A stretch of 64,000 nucleotides of DNA from Saccharomycopsis malanga (taxonomy: Eukaryota > Ascomycota > Saccharomycetes > Ascoideales > Saccharomycopsidaceae), in contig CP025324.1 in NCBI GenBank assembly GCA_004014935.1, positions 1,426,001 to 1,490,000 on the forward strand. The letters are read 5' to 3'. Below are positions 18,885 to 28,063 of the stretch, piece after piece (position 1 is the stretch's first letter; every line of letters starts with the position of its first letter). The notes beneath the pieces were generated by a model. It saw only the letters and a program-made list of their open reading frames with translations. It had not been told where the DNA came from and did no database searches. The translations under genes and the position numbers were made by a program.

Positions 18885-19440
18885 TATTCTAAACAGGGAA
18901 TTTAAAAGATTATCATCAAATGTGATTTTCTCTGAGGTATATAAAACACAGTGTTTAACAAATTATGTTATTTTATACAAATGATGTTTTCTCGTTATTA
19001 AGAAATTTATCAAAACCAAGTATTAATACAGCATATATCCTTCAAAAACTCCCAGATTTAAGGAGTATATAAATATAATTTTTGCATGGTTTGGCGTCCT
19101 GTAAAGACTCTAGAATATGCTTTAAAAGAATCAACGTTTTGTCAAAACTGGCAATTTTCCGTTATATCAAATATTTATGCGAAAGTATAATATTCTTCAA
19201 TATAAGTAGTACCATAACATGGCCAAAAATCTCACAATTGTAGAGCATTTTTATTAAATAAAAACAATTTGGTTAACACTAACTTAATTCAATAAAACCT
19301 TTAATGATAAATTCAAAACTACGAGAGCGCGAATCGAGTCCCAAAACCCAAAGTGAGGAACGCCACACTTGTTTTCCCGCGCGATTTTGCGTGGCGCATG
19401 CCTCAGCCAACTTGGCCAACTGGGAATATTAAGGTATATT
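18885..19440 (-). mobile_element. Family B copy 6, 3' truncated
   Basis: The minus-strand head at 19440-19320 has the complete hairpin and GCGCGGGAAAAC loop. The body words GGAAAATTGCCAGTTTTGAC, GTTGATTCTTTTAAAGCATA and TAGAGTCTTTACAGG are highly conserved. It ends near 18885, shorter than copies 4 and 8. Confidence 0.7.
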
Positions 19441-19445
19441 GATAA

Positions 19446-19832
19446 TATCATATATTTCGAGCCCGGTGCATATTAATTTCCTATATACACGCTATTTTTA
19501 GAGATACTTGGTAAAATCCAGTGGTAATATCCAATTATGTCCTGTTCTTTATAGTCTTCTCACTTCATTGAAGCACTATTGGTTTAGATCGTATTTCAAA
19601 CATTTATACTTGCCTGTTCCACATTGTAAAAGCAGCGATTAGAAAATATTTGTAATCGTGTTAGAACCCTTGAGTCTGTCATGCCTTGCTCTCTTTCCTG
19701 AAACTAGTAACCACTAAATTATCCTGACATGCCTAGTTCTCTTTCCTGAAACTACTAACCACTAAATTATCCTGCCAAGTCTTTTTATTTTCTCTGAGGG
19801 CAATGGAAACTGACCGACGGCCCAGCGGCGGC
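19446..19832 (-). mobile_element. Family A with duplicated head, joined to B copy 6
   Basis: Minus strand: head CGCTGGGCCGTCGGTCAGTT. A head module of about 48 bp (with GGATAATTTAGTGGTTA and GTTTCAGGAAAGAG) is then present twice in tandem (about 19683-19780). The body has GCAAGTATAAATG and the tail GGGCTCGAAATATATGATATT. It lies directly 5' of B copy 6. Confidence 0.65.
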
Positions 19833-20188
19833 TTGAAATATATAATATTATTATTAGAAACATACAAGTTATTACTGTTAATGACAATCCAAATAAGACA
19901 AGTATCAAGTAAAAGGATGATGATCAGACAAACATGTACTCATCAACTTTATATATTTATATATATAATCTCAACTTGTTGCCCAGCAAAAAAAAAAAAT
20001 ATCATAATACTTTTGGCCAAGTTGGCATAGTTATGAGCCCCGCGCCAAACTTGAAATTGCACCAGTTCATTTCATAGGCTGAGGATTTTACTTGAATTTT
20101 TTATTTTGAACAATTTCAATTAATAAAAAGGACAGTTTTTTTCTATACATATAAGAAAGAGAATTTTAGCAATAAAAAAAAGTTGATC
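19833..20188. other. SLA2 3' flank
   Basis: AT-rich, with an A11 run at 19988 and GGCCAAGTTGGCATAGTTA (20013-20031), which resembles a damaged family B A-box. It presumably contains the SLA2 3' UTR. Confidence 0.4.
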
Positions 20189-23100
20189 TCAATAATCTTC
20201 ATCTTCACTGTCATCTTCATGGTATGCAAACTTTCTAATTTCGCCCAATCTTTTTCTTGCAGCGCTTAATGCGTTTTCAAGCTTGATTATTTCCACTTGT
20301 TGCTGCATTTCTTCCTTTCTATTATCAAGAATGCTCAATTTGGAGAAATCAATATCCTTTTCCAACTGATTTGACTTGTTAATCAATGTTTGAACCTGAA
20401 CCACCAAACTTTTACATGCAGAAGACACTTTTTTACTTGCGTCTTCCAAACGGTCTTGCGTTTTGGACATGATTGTTGCTTTAACTCGAGCTGCAGCAAC
20501 CAACTGCACAGTCGATGCAGCAACATCATTAGACGCAACAATCAACTCCTCATGCGAGTTTTTCTTGTTTAACACGCCATCCGCGGTGGTGATCAAAAGA
20601 TTTGTCGAAGATGCCACAGATTTCGCTGCAGATATCATGCCTTCGGTCCATTTATTATGCTTCTTATAAAACGCAGCTCTAGAACTGCTTCCTTTCCCAT
20701 TTGCAACAATCTCGTTCTGCGTGTCCGTTGCCGCTGTAATTAATAACGCAACCGCATTCGTAATGGCTACTGCCGCCGACAATATAGCCTTGTTAACCTC
20801 TTGATTAATAGGATCTAACATAACATCCTTGCCCTGCAACAATGCAGTCAAATGCATGGTTGCATTGCTGATTGCGTCTGCAGCGGCATGCATCTCATCG
20901 TCGACCAATTGGTCCAACTCGCCACGAAGTTCCATTTTAGGGGCCAATGTTTCCGCAAATGTCGACAATTCCTCCAACCGTTCGTGCACCTCAAACACCC
21001 CATTGATCACCTTGTCCGTCTTGTTTTCCTCTGTCATATCTCCGAGATTCTCCGTTAACAAATCATCTAGAAAATCAATCGCCGTCTCCGCTACTAGCCG
21101 CGCCGAAGACAAAATAGAGTCGCCCACACTCTCCAGCGCTAATCTAACAATCCCCTTGCTATCCAATACAACGTCCGCAATGGCCGACGCGAAATCCGAA
21201 CAAGTCTGTATTATCGCCGAATGGTCCCCGTTCGGTCCATCTGCAATATAATTGTTAAACGCCGTGGCAAATTCATTCGCCGAAACTCCGGTCTTTTCAA
21301 TCACCGACATCAAATATGCAGGTGACGCATACTGGTTGCCTGCTTGCATCTGCGAGTCCAACTCAAACACGCAGTCTTGAATGCGCGACATGCCTGAACG
21401 AAGCACCGCATCCACAATGTTAGCAAGCTTCTTAAGATGACCAATCAACACTTGATCAATTTGCTCATCAAGCGCTTTATCAGATTCTTGCTTAGACTCC
21501 GCTAACTGATGAAGTGCATCATCCATCGTTTGTTGAAGAATATCAATCTCCTCTTGCTTCTCCTGCAATTTAGCCTCTAGTTCTGCAGTGCTCTGTGACG
21601 CGCTGCTATGCAATGCGCTACTATGCAACTTTGTTTCCAAGTCAGCAATCTCGCGTTTATGAGCTGCGAAGATGGCGTTTAAATTTGATGATTGATTTTT
21701 GGAGTATGTTTCCAATTCGTCCTTTAATGTGCGTATTTCCAACTCTAATTTGTCAATTTGGTTATCTTTGGTGCCTCTAAGTTTGTCCAATTCTAAACGG
21801 GCACGATCTCTTTCCCTGATCAAATCTGCAAGTTCGATATTTTTCGCTTTCATGTCTCTTTCCAACTTTTCGCGCTTATCAATTGCTTCCTGTGCAGATG
21901 CAGCTTTTTGCTGCAACTTTTTGAAGCGGTTTAATAAACTTAAATGTTCCTGACGCAACTGGCTGTACAATTTTGCGAGTGACTCGTATTTGTTTTTCCA
22001 TAAATTAATTTGTTGCTGCAAACTTCTAATCAGCTCATCCTTTGATGCAATTTGCTGCGACGCAGCATGATTTGAAGCGAATACTTCCTGCTCCAAAGCT
22101 TTGACGCGCAGATCATATTGTTGTAACAACAATTGGTCTTGGTCATATTGATTCTTAACTGCTAACAAATCTCTTTCTAATTCTGCGACTCTGCCTTGCG
22201 CTTGCTGCTGCATTTGCTGCACATATAAACTTTCTTGTGCATGTTGCTGTTGTTCCAATTGAGCACGTTGTTGTTGTTCAAACAATGCTTGTTGTCTTGC
22301 TTGTTCCTGTTGTTGTGCAACAATCTGCGCCTCACGTTCCCTAGCTAACCGCTCCTGTTCTGCAGCTGCAGACTGCTGCTGGTTTTGCCAAAAATCAACA
22401 CCTGACGGAATTGTTTCCGGGGGTTCCGGTACTTCCGGGGTGACCGAGATTGATTCCGGTGCAACAGGGACGGCGGGTAATTCCGGGGATTCCGGACGAG
22501 CCGGTCTACGACTTCCGGTCTCCTCGTCAACAAACAAGTCAGGCGCCTCAATACTGATCTTGGGGATGTTGATCAAAGATGTAAGATAACGGATGGACGC
22601 GCAATCAGCATAGAACTCGTATAATCGGACATGTTGCAGAGAATAACGGTCACGTAACGGAGCAAGCGCGTCATCAGAACTGGTGCTTTGATGCATTGCC
22701 CGCAACATGGACGTGACAAACTTGTAGATGCCGTGCGACTCGGTTACCATTGGAACAAGCGCCGAGATCTTGCATTCCGAGCCCCGGTCATGTGATATAC
22801 TAGCAAAGATTACCCTCTGCAAGTCATCAATGGCGTCCTGGAGCCCCATGAGGTCCAAGATGGCCTCGTAACCCTCGTTAGGGTCCGAAACCGTGCGGAG
22901 TGACACGTACTCCTCGTACTCAAACGTCCCGTTGAACTCGCGGTACTTGCGGTGGAACGCGATCTTCCGGAGCAAAAACCGGTCGTACTCCCGGATTAAC
23001 GTCCCGTAGTGCTTATAGCCATCGTTTCCGAAAAGCTTTCCCAAGCTCTCAATGTAATCGCGGTTTCTCTGAGCGTCACGAAGCGTTACCTGGTGGCCCT

Positions 23101-23305
23101 CCTGAAGAACCTTGTGAATTACAATGAGAGCCTTAAACACCTGAATCTCGTCGTTCTGGATAGGCGTCACTTTCAACGCCTGCCAGAATGCGCGAGAATC
23201 ACGATGGTCCCACGTGTACACTATGCATGCTCTGACATGCTTCCGTTTTGGAGCGCTCTCCTCCACAGAACACGCCTTCTTCACACTAATTGCTATATCA
23301 ACCAT
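20189..23305 (-). CDS. SLA2: Endocytic adaptor Sla2 (HIP1/End4 family)
   Basis: A 1038-residue cortical patch protein linking PI(4,5)P2 membranes and clathrin to actin. The ANTH domain is residues 1-270 (SVKKACSVEESAPKRKHVRA, then FKALIVIHKVLQEGHQ). A Pro/Glu-rich stretch (270-310) and a Gln-rich segment (about 320-375) follow, then a long heptad-rich coiled coil to about 620. The C-terminal THATCH/talin-HIP1R core covers about 780-1000, with NEIVANGKGSSSR, FYKKHNKWTEGMISAAK and SKTQDRLEDASKKV. The acidic tail EDDSEDEDY ends it. Length matches the family (about 970-1070). The ATG at 23305 is the only sensible start. The coding sequence is much richer in GC than the flanks, especially its 5' third. 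SLA2 borders MAT in many ascomycetes, which is relevant here. Confidence 0.97.
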   Translation of the reverse strand: MVDIAISVKKACSVEESAPKRKHVRACIVYTWDHRDSRAFWQALKVTPIQNDEIQVFKALIVIHKVLQEGHQVTLRDAQRNRDYIESLGKLFGNDGYKHYGTLIREYDRFLLRKIAFHRKYREFNGTFEYEEYVSLRTVSDPNEGYEAILDLMGLQDAIDDLQRVIFASISHDRGSECKISALVPMVTESHGIYKFVTSMLRAMHQSTSSDDALAPLRDRYSLQHVRLYEFYADCASIRYLTSLINIPKISIEAPDLFVDEETGSRRPARPESPELPAVPVAPESISVTPEVPEPPETIPSGVDFWQNQQQSAAAEQERLAREREAQIVAQQQEQARQQALFEQQQRAQLEQQQHAQESLYVQQMQQQAQGRVAELERDLLAVKNQYDQDQLLLQQYDLRVKALEQEVFASNHAASQQIASKDELIRSLQQQINLWKNKYESLAKLYSQLRQEHLSLLNRFKKLQQKAASAQEAIDKREKLERDMKAKNIELADLIRERDRARLELDKLRGTKDNQIDKLELEIRTLKDELETYSKNQSSNLNAIFAAHKREIADLETKLHSSALHSSASQSTAELEAKLQEKQEEIDILQQTMDDALHQLAESKQESDKALDEQIDQVLIGHLKKLANIVDAVLRSGMSRIQDCVFELDSQMQAGNQYASPAYLMSVIEKTGVSANEFATAFNNYIADGPNGDHSAIIQTCSDFASAIADVVLDSKGIVRLALESVGDSILSSARLVAETAIDFLDDLLTENLGDMTEENKTDKVINGVFEVHERLEELSTFAETLAPKMELRGELDQLVDDEMHAAADAISNATMHLTALLQGKDVMLDPINQEVNKAILSAAVAITNAVALLITAATDTQNEIVANGKGSSSRAAFYKKHNKWTEGMISAAKSVASSTNLLITTADGVLNKKNSHEELIVASNDVAASTVQLVAAARVKATIMSKTQDRLEDASKKVSSACKSLVVQVQTLINKSNQLEKDIDFSKLSILDNRKEEMQQQVEIIKLENALSAARKRLGEIRKFAYHEDDSEDEDY

Positions 23306-23793
23306 TGCTGTTTTGGTAATTGCTGATGTTTATTAGCATCAACTGCTGGATTTAAATAATCTTCTATTGGCCACGCAAGCAGAGAGTGAATGGCTTTTGT
23401 TGTTTTTCGCTCTTGCGCATGTGCTGGGCATGTGATCCGTGCATGCATAAATGGCCATGATACTCACATATCTATACATATACTTACAGATCATATAAAT
23501 TTTTCAGCATTACATACACGTATGGATGTTTACCTTTTTTTTTGTTTTCCACTTGGCTGCGAAATGGTGAATTTAAATACTCTTCTATTGGCCACGAGTG
23601 GCTTGTTGTATTCTGTCATTCTTGCCTTCTCTTTTGCATGTGCGGAGCATGTGACGCGCGCATAAATAATCATGACACTCACATAAACATACATATGCTT
23701 ACAGAGCATATAAATTTTTCAACATTACATGTAACAACTTGTAGCCCTTTTTGATTTCCACTTGGCTACGAATAGCAAAGTATTTTGGGTTTG
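23306..23793. promoter_or_regulatory. Duplicated divergent promoter SLA2/ASA1
   Basis: The intergenic region holds two tandem copies of a segment of about 215 bp. CTTCTATTGGCCACG occurs at 23361 and again at 23582, 221 bp apart. CCACTTGGCTRCGAA recurs at about 23549 and 23757. Each copy contains a CATGTGA word (E-box-like) next to a GC-rich CGTGCAT/GCGCGCAT patch and the string CATATAAATTTTTCA. The copies differ at scattered positions, so the duplication is not brand new. Confidence 0.7.
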
Positions 23794-25626
23794 ATGACCA
23801 GTCCATATGAGCTCAAGGCAACGTTACGGGGCCATGAGCATGCGGTGACGGTGGTTGAGTATTTCTACGTGTCGAATGAGTACTCACCGGGCAACCGGTT
23901 GTTGACGACGACATTGATTTCTGGCGACGAGCAGGGCCATCTAGTGTGGTGGGATCTCATGAAGAGGCGGCCAATCGTAAAGTGGAAGGCGCACGGAGCC
24001 AATTTGTTGTCTGTAAAGCAGCTTGGGCTTGTGTGGGGGCTCGAAAAAGGCGATTTTTATGTGCCAAAGTACGGCAAATTGTATGGGTTGTTGATGACGC
24101 ATGGGCGAGACAACACGATGAAAATATGGGATCTTTCGAGGGTTTTGGGGCAGTTTGGTCCGGGGAGCACCGGGGGTTCCGGGGGTTCCGGGAGACCGGT
24201 TGAAATGGAGCCGGTATACAGCGAACCGATCAATTCTTTGAATTTCTGTAATGTGGACGTCTACGGCGGCCGGTTGTGTTCGTTAAACAGGGTCAATGGG
24301 GACTGTTTCGACGTGAGCGTGCTCAAGTACGACTCCGAGGAACACAGGTGCTCTGTGGACCCGCAGTTCGAAGGCATCGACCCTCGGATCCTCTTGTCCA
24401 AGACAGGAAAGTGGGAGCACAAGTTGGGGATCATAATGAAGCTCGTGTGGGTCAGCGAGACTGTCTTGTACATTGGCTTTGAAAGCGGCCATGTGATATC
24501 CGTAGAAATCCCAAAGGACCTCAAGTCGCTCGCGTACATTGACAATGCAAAGATTGCACAGTTGGAAAGCATGTTTAATGTGGAAAACCTCCAGCAGGCA
24601 TACCTTGAAGCTGCAAATGGGAATACCGAGGCCATTTCTCACCTCGTTTATGGCGACACAACGTCCGGGTCGCATATAAATGTCTTGAGCATCAATTCCT
24701 TCCATTATCCGAATCCAGTTCTCGATTTGGTTTACGACCAGAAATCAGACAAAATCTTTGCTACTTCTACAGGGGCCTCTTTGGTGGTTTTGAACAATCT
24801 GGGATGTTGTAATTCGGTAGGTTTTGATAATGGTGAGTTAGTTAAGAAGAATGAATTGAGTTTTGATAATGGTGAGTTGACTGAAAAGAATGATTCTAGT
24901 TTTGTTAATAATGATTCAAATGAAAGGAATGAATTGAGTTTTGATAATAATGTTTCAATTAAAAAGAATCATTCGAGTTTTGATAATAATGATTTAAATA
25001 AAAAAAACCATTCGAAATTTGATAATAATGATTCAAATAAAAAGAACCATTCGAGTTTTGTTAATAATGATTCATTTGTTGATAGTAATAAACCCAATTC
25101 ACCAAATAACAATCCCATCACTAATAAACCCAATCCAACCAACAAATTGCAAATAATCAATAAAGATTTCCATACCTCCATAAATTTAAAATCAATAGGT
25201 GCTTCGTCTGTTGCAATACGCTTAGACGATTTAATGGCAATAACCTTTTGGAATGGACAGGTGAAATTCTACAAAATAGCACATAATAAAAGCATTTTGA
25301 CATTATCCAAATTACCATTCAAAATATCCAAACAAAAACCAAAAATCACCAAAGAATTCTCTTCAAATCCTAACGATCCGGAAATCCTCGCAAGTGCAAA
25401 ACAAGTCCGTCGGTTCAAAACTGGAACCGTCAGAATATCTACTATCCAATCACTTGCTACAATGCAGCAATTGGCCGATGATTACAAGCCCAAAAACGTG
25501 GCTGACTTGTTGGCTTATAAAAAATTCCTAAAAAACTTTAGAGACAATTGGATTGCGATTGGTTACGACGACGGTTGTATTGAATTGTATCAAATACAGT
25601 CTTTGGCTGATAATGCTGTTAATTAG
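23794..25626 (+). CDS. ASA1: ASTRA complex WD-repeat subunit Asa1
   Basis: From the ATG at 23794 the protein has 610 residues. The N-terminal repeat ATLRGHEHAVTVVEYF…SGDEQGHLVWWDL…RPIVKWKAHGANLLSVK matches Asa1, which with Tra1, Tti1/Tti2, Tel2 and Rvb1/2 forms the ASTRA complex. The second blade contains LMTHGRDNTMKIWDL. The last blade is NFRDNWIAIGYDDGCIELYQI. The protein is longer than S. cerevisiae Asa1 (about 440). The excess is a low-complexity insertion at about residues 345-455, with seven imperfect 13-residue units (such as FDNNDSNKKNHSS), Asn/Ser/Lys-rich, then a Pro/Asn stretch. The insert is far more AT-rich than the rest of the gene. It lies head-to-head with SLA2 over a duplicated promoter. 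Confidence 0.9.
   Translation: MTSPYELKATLRGHEHAVTVVEYFYVSNEYSPGNRLLTTTLISGDEQGHLVWWDLMKRRPIVKWKAHGANLLSVKQLGLVWGLEKGDFYVPKYGKLYGLLMTHGRDNTMKIWDLSRVLGQFGPGSTGGSGGSGRPVEMEPVYSEPINSLNFCNVDVYGGRLCSLNRVNGDCFDVSVLKYDSEEHRCSVDPQFEGIDPRILLSKTGKWEHKLGIIMKLVWVSETVLYIGFESGHVISVEIPKDLKSLAYIDNAKIAQLESMFNVENLQQAYLEAANGNTEAISHLVYGDTTSGSHINVLSINSFHYPNPVLDLVYDQKSDKIFATSTGASLVVLNNLGCCNSVGFDNGELVKKNELSFDNGELTEKNDSSFVNNDSNERNELSFDNNVSIKKNHSSFDNNDLNKKNHSKFDNNDSNKKNHSSFVNNDSFVDSNKPNSPNNNPITNKPNPTNKLQIINKDFHTSINLKSIGASSVAIRLDDLMAITFWNGQVKFYKIAHNKSILTLSKLPFKISKQKPKITKEFSSNPNDPEILASAKQVRRFKTGTVRISTIQSLATMQQLADDYKPKNVADLLAYKKFLKNFRDNWIAIGYDDGCIELYQIQSLADNAVN
24820..25085 (+). repeat. 39-bp coding minisatellite in ASA1
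   Basis: About seven units of 39 bp encoding 13 residues each. Base usage is strongly AT-biased (GATAATAATGATTCAAAT), unlike the GC-rich N-terminal half of the gene. Unit length is a multiple of three, so expansion keeps frame. Confidence 0.8.
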
Positions 25627-25887
25627 AAAATGCGTTACCTTTAAAACTGGTAATCATCTACTCACAGATATTCATACTGTGAGGAATTACTCTTGTTTGC
25701 TTACAATTTGGTAAAAATCTCCAATTTCTTATGGAATTTCGGTTCAATTAAACTATTTTCATAGCTTAGCATTCGTATTTACTTGTATGAATGTATCATT
25801 GGTGGCAATCTTCTGTATGCTTCTGCTGAAGGGTTTGATTGACTAGATACTTTAAACCCTTTTTATTCAATTCTACTAATTCTCATT

Positions 25888-26234
25888 GGCTGGGCAATCA
25901 GTGGCCAACTCTTTTGGAGAACAGAAAACACCTGGCAGCATAGTTTAGTGAATAATACCCTCAAAAACACGGGTTCGATCCCCAAGACAAATCCTTTTAC
26001 TCGCTGCTTTTTACCTTGCTGAATGTGATTTCACAGTCAAGTGCAACGACCTAGACCAAAGTCCAGTGCTTACTTTTAACTAATTAGGTGAGAAGATAAC
26101 AGTATATATCATTATGATCAACAGGACATTTTTGGGTTTTCCCTATTGATTTTACCAAGTCCCTTAGAAATAGCGCGTGCATATGGAACTAATATGTACT
26201 GGGCTTGAAATATATGGTATTATTATTATTATTC
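25888..26234 (+). mobile_element. Family A, full length with second head module
   Basis: The head GGGCAATCAGTGGCCAACTC is followed by CACCTGGCAGCATAGTTTAG (second module) and a perfect B box, GGGTTCGATCCCCAAGAC. The body contains TTTTACTCGCTGCTTTTTAC, GATTTCACAGTCAAGTGCAA, CCTAGACCAAAG and GATCAACAGGACAT. The tail is TACTGGGCTTGAAATATATG followed by (TTA)n. It ends exactly where family B copy 7 begins. Confidence 0.75.
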
Positions 26235-26235
26235 A

Positions 26236-26905
26236 GTTCATCTGAGAACCTATAATAAACCATATTTTTTTAGCTCTTGAGATACGAGTTTTTTTGAAAT
26301 ATAAGCTCACTCAAGTCCTGGAGTAATCGCAAAAAAGACTAAAAACATTCAAAAAACTATGAAATAACGTCAAGAAATAAAGGAAGTCTCTTTGAGAAGT
26401 GAAAAACACAATTTTTAACAAATTATGTGCTATTCTTGACAAAATGAAGTTGTCTCGTTATTAAATAATATCGATGAGCCAAATATTGAAACAAAGTACA
26501 TTTTATGAAACTCTAGAGTTCAAAGAGTATAGAAATATAGTTTGTGTATGGTTTAGCTGGCAGTACAGACTCTAGGATCTGATTTAAAAGAATCAAAATA
26601 ATAGAAAAATTGGCAATTTTCCGTTATATCATATATTCAAGCACAAAATTGATATTTTTCGTTATGAATAGTACCATAATATGGCAAAAAAACTCAAAAT
26701 GTTAGGGTATGTTTTTTCAAATTGAAATAACATGTATAGCATTGAATAAAGTCAATAAAACTTTCAATGATTATTCCAAAACGTCAAGAGCGCGAATCGA
26801 GGACCAAAACCCAAAGTGAGGAACGCCACACTTGTTTTCCCGCGCAATTTTGCGTGGCGCATGCCTCAACCAACTGGGCCACTTGGCAATAATAAGGCAT
26901 TGAAT
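26236..26905 (-). mobile_element. Family B copy 7
   Basis: Minus-strand head at 26905-26790 with GCCAAGTGGCCCAGTTGG, the hairpin, GCGCGGGAAAAC and CCTCGATTCGCGC. The body shares TATAACGGAAAATTGCCA and TAGAGTCTGTACTG. It stops at about 26236 near TAGGTTCTCAGATGAAC, so the last third is missing. Confidence 0.7.
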
Positions 26906-26925
26906 ATTAGGCATTTCATATAATA

Positions 26926-27124
26926 TATCAAGCTCAGTAAATATCAGTTTTGTATACACGCGCAAGGGACATGGTAAAACCCAATCATGCCGTTTTAATC
27001 ATGATTGGTTCATCCCTGAGCCTATTAGGTCTTTCTTCTCGTTTTCGAGAGTATTGGTTGTAAACTATCCTGTCAGGTCTTTCACTTCTCCAAGAGCACT
27101 AACCACTGAGCCATTCTGCCCAGT
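26926..27124 (-). mobile_element. Family A2 with duplicated head, joined to B copy 7
   Basis: Minus strand: head CCACTGGGCAGAATGGCTCAG, TGGTTAGTGCTCTTGGAGAAG, then the second module GACAGGATAGTTTACAACCA and a short A2 body with ACCTAATAGGCTCAGGGATG. The tail is GAGCTTGATATATTATATG. It shows most clearly that A2 carries two tandem head modules. Confidence 0.65.
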
Positions 27125-27129
27125 GGCAA

Positions 27130-27590
27130 AGAGAAAAATAATCAAGTAGCTCGGCAAACCATTAGGCTTGCTTGCTCAGCTTGAAAGTATATACACCAGT
27201 AATAATCGGCATACTTGATAAACATTAAAATACTTGTATTTTTTATAGTAATTATAGATTTGATCTACTACAGCCCACGTTAGATGGTGCCAAGGGTCTA
27301 GCTAAAAAGGGAGATTATGAGATCAGTACACTGTGTGCTAGATATAGTATAGTCTAGACCAAAATTAGCTATATGAGGTATAAATCTTTTGAAACTGTAT
27401 GAACAGCGAATTCAAAACAAACTGTATAAACTGGAAAATTAAAATAAATGGCATAAACTACAAATTTGGAAAAATGTGTGTGAGCAAACGTACAGTTATA
27501 CATATAATTCCTTGTTGTCGGTAAGGTTTGTAGGTGTTCAAAACGGAGGACTGATTAAGCAATAGAATGTATATCTTTACTTGGTTAAAA
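27130..27590. other. Spacer between repeats
   Basis: AT-rich DNA with no ORF above 60 codons and no similarity to families A, B or C that I can see. Confidence 0.4.
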
Positions 27591-27591
27591 T

Positions 27592-27877
27592 AATAATAGT
27601 AATCATACATTTCGAGCTCAGCAAATATCAGTTTGGTATATCGACGCTATGTCTAAAGGGACTTTGTAGAAGCCAGCGGGGAAAACCTAACCATGTCCTG
27701 TTGATCATAAATACTAGACTTTGGTCTAGGTCGTGTTTCAGACTGCGGAGCTTGCCTGTGAATTCACGTTCGTAAAAAGTGTTGGTGTTGGAATCGTACC
27801 GATGAACATGTTTGAGAGTATTAGTCGTTAAACTACCCTGCCAGAAAGCACTAACCACTGAGCCATCTGGGCCAGCG
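27592..27877 (-). mobile_element. Family A, full length, diverged
   Basis: Minus strand: head CGCTGGCCCAGATGGCTCAG, then TGGTTAGTGCTTTC, the CTGGCAGGGTAGTTTAACG second module and a weak B box (GGTACGATTCCAAC). The body has CTAGACCAAAGTCTAGTATT and the tail GCTGAGCTCGAAATGTATG plus (ATT)n. Confidence 0.65.
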
Positions 27878-28063
27878 ACACTAACTACAATATTCTCAAG
27901 ACTTTTAATGTGTATAAAGGCTAAAAACAGAAGACAATAGAGACTTGCTCTCAACGAAACAGAATGTGCAAACAAAATATAAACAACAAGAATAGAACAA
28001 ATGGTATCAAGGCGGGCGAAAATATATGTGATGATATAAGGATTAGTAACAATATAATTATTA

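Noticed and set aside
20829-21251. 140-codon ORF antisense to SLA2
   Set aside because: It is a shadow frame of the THATCH-encoding region.
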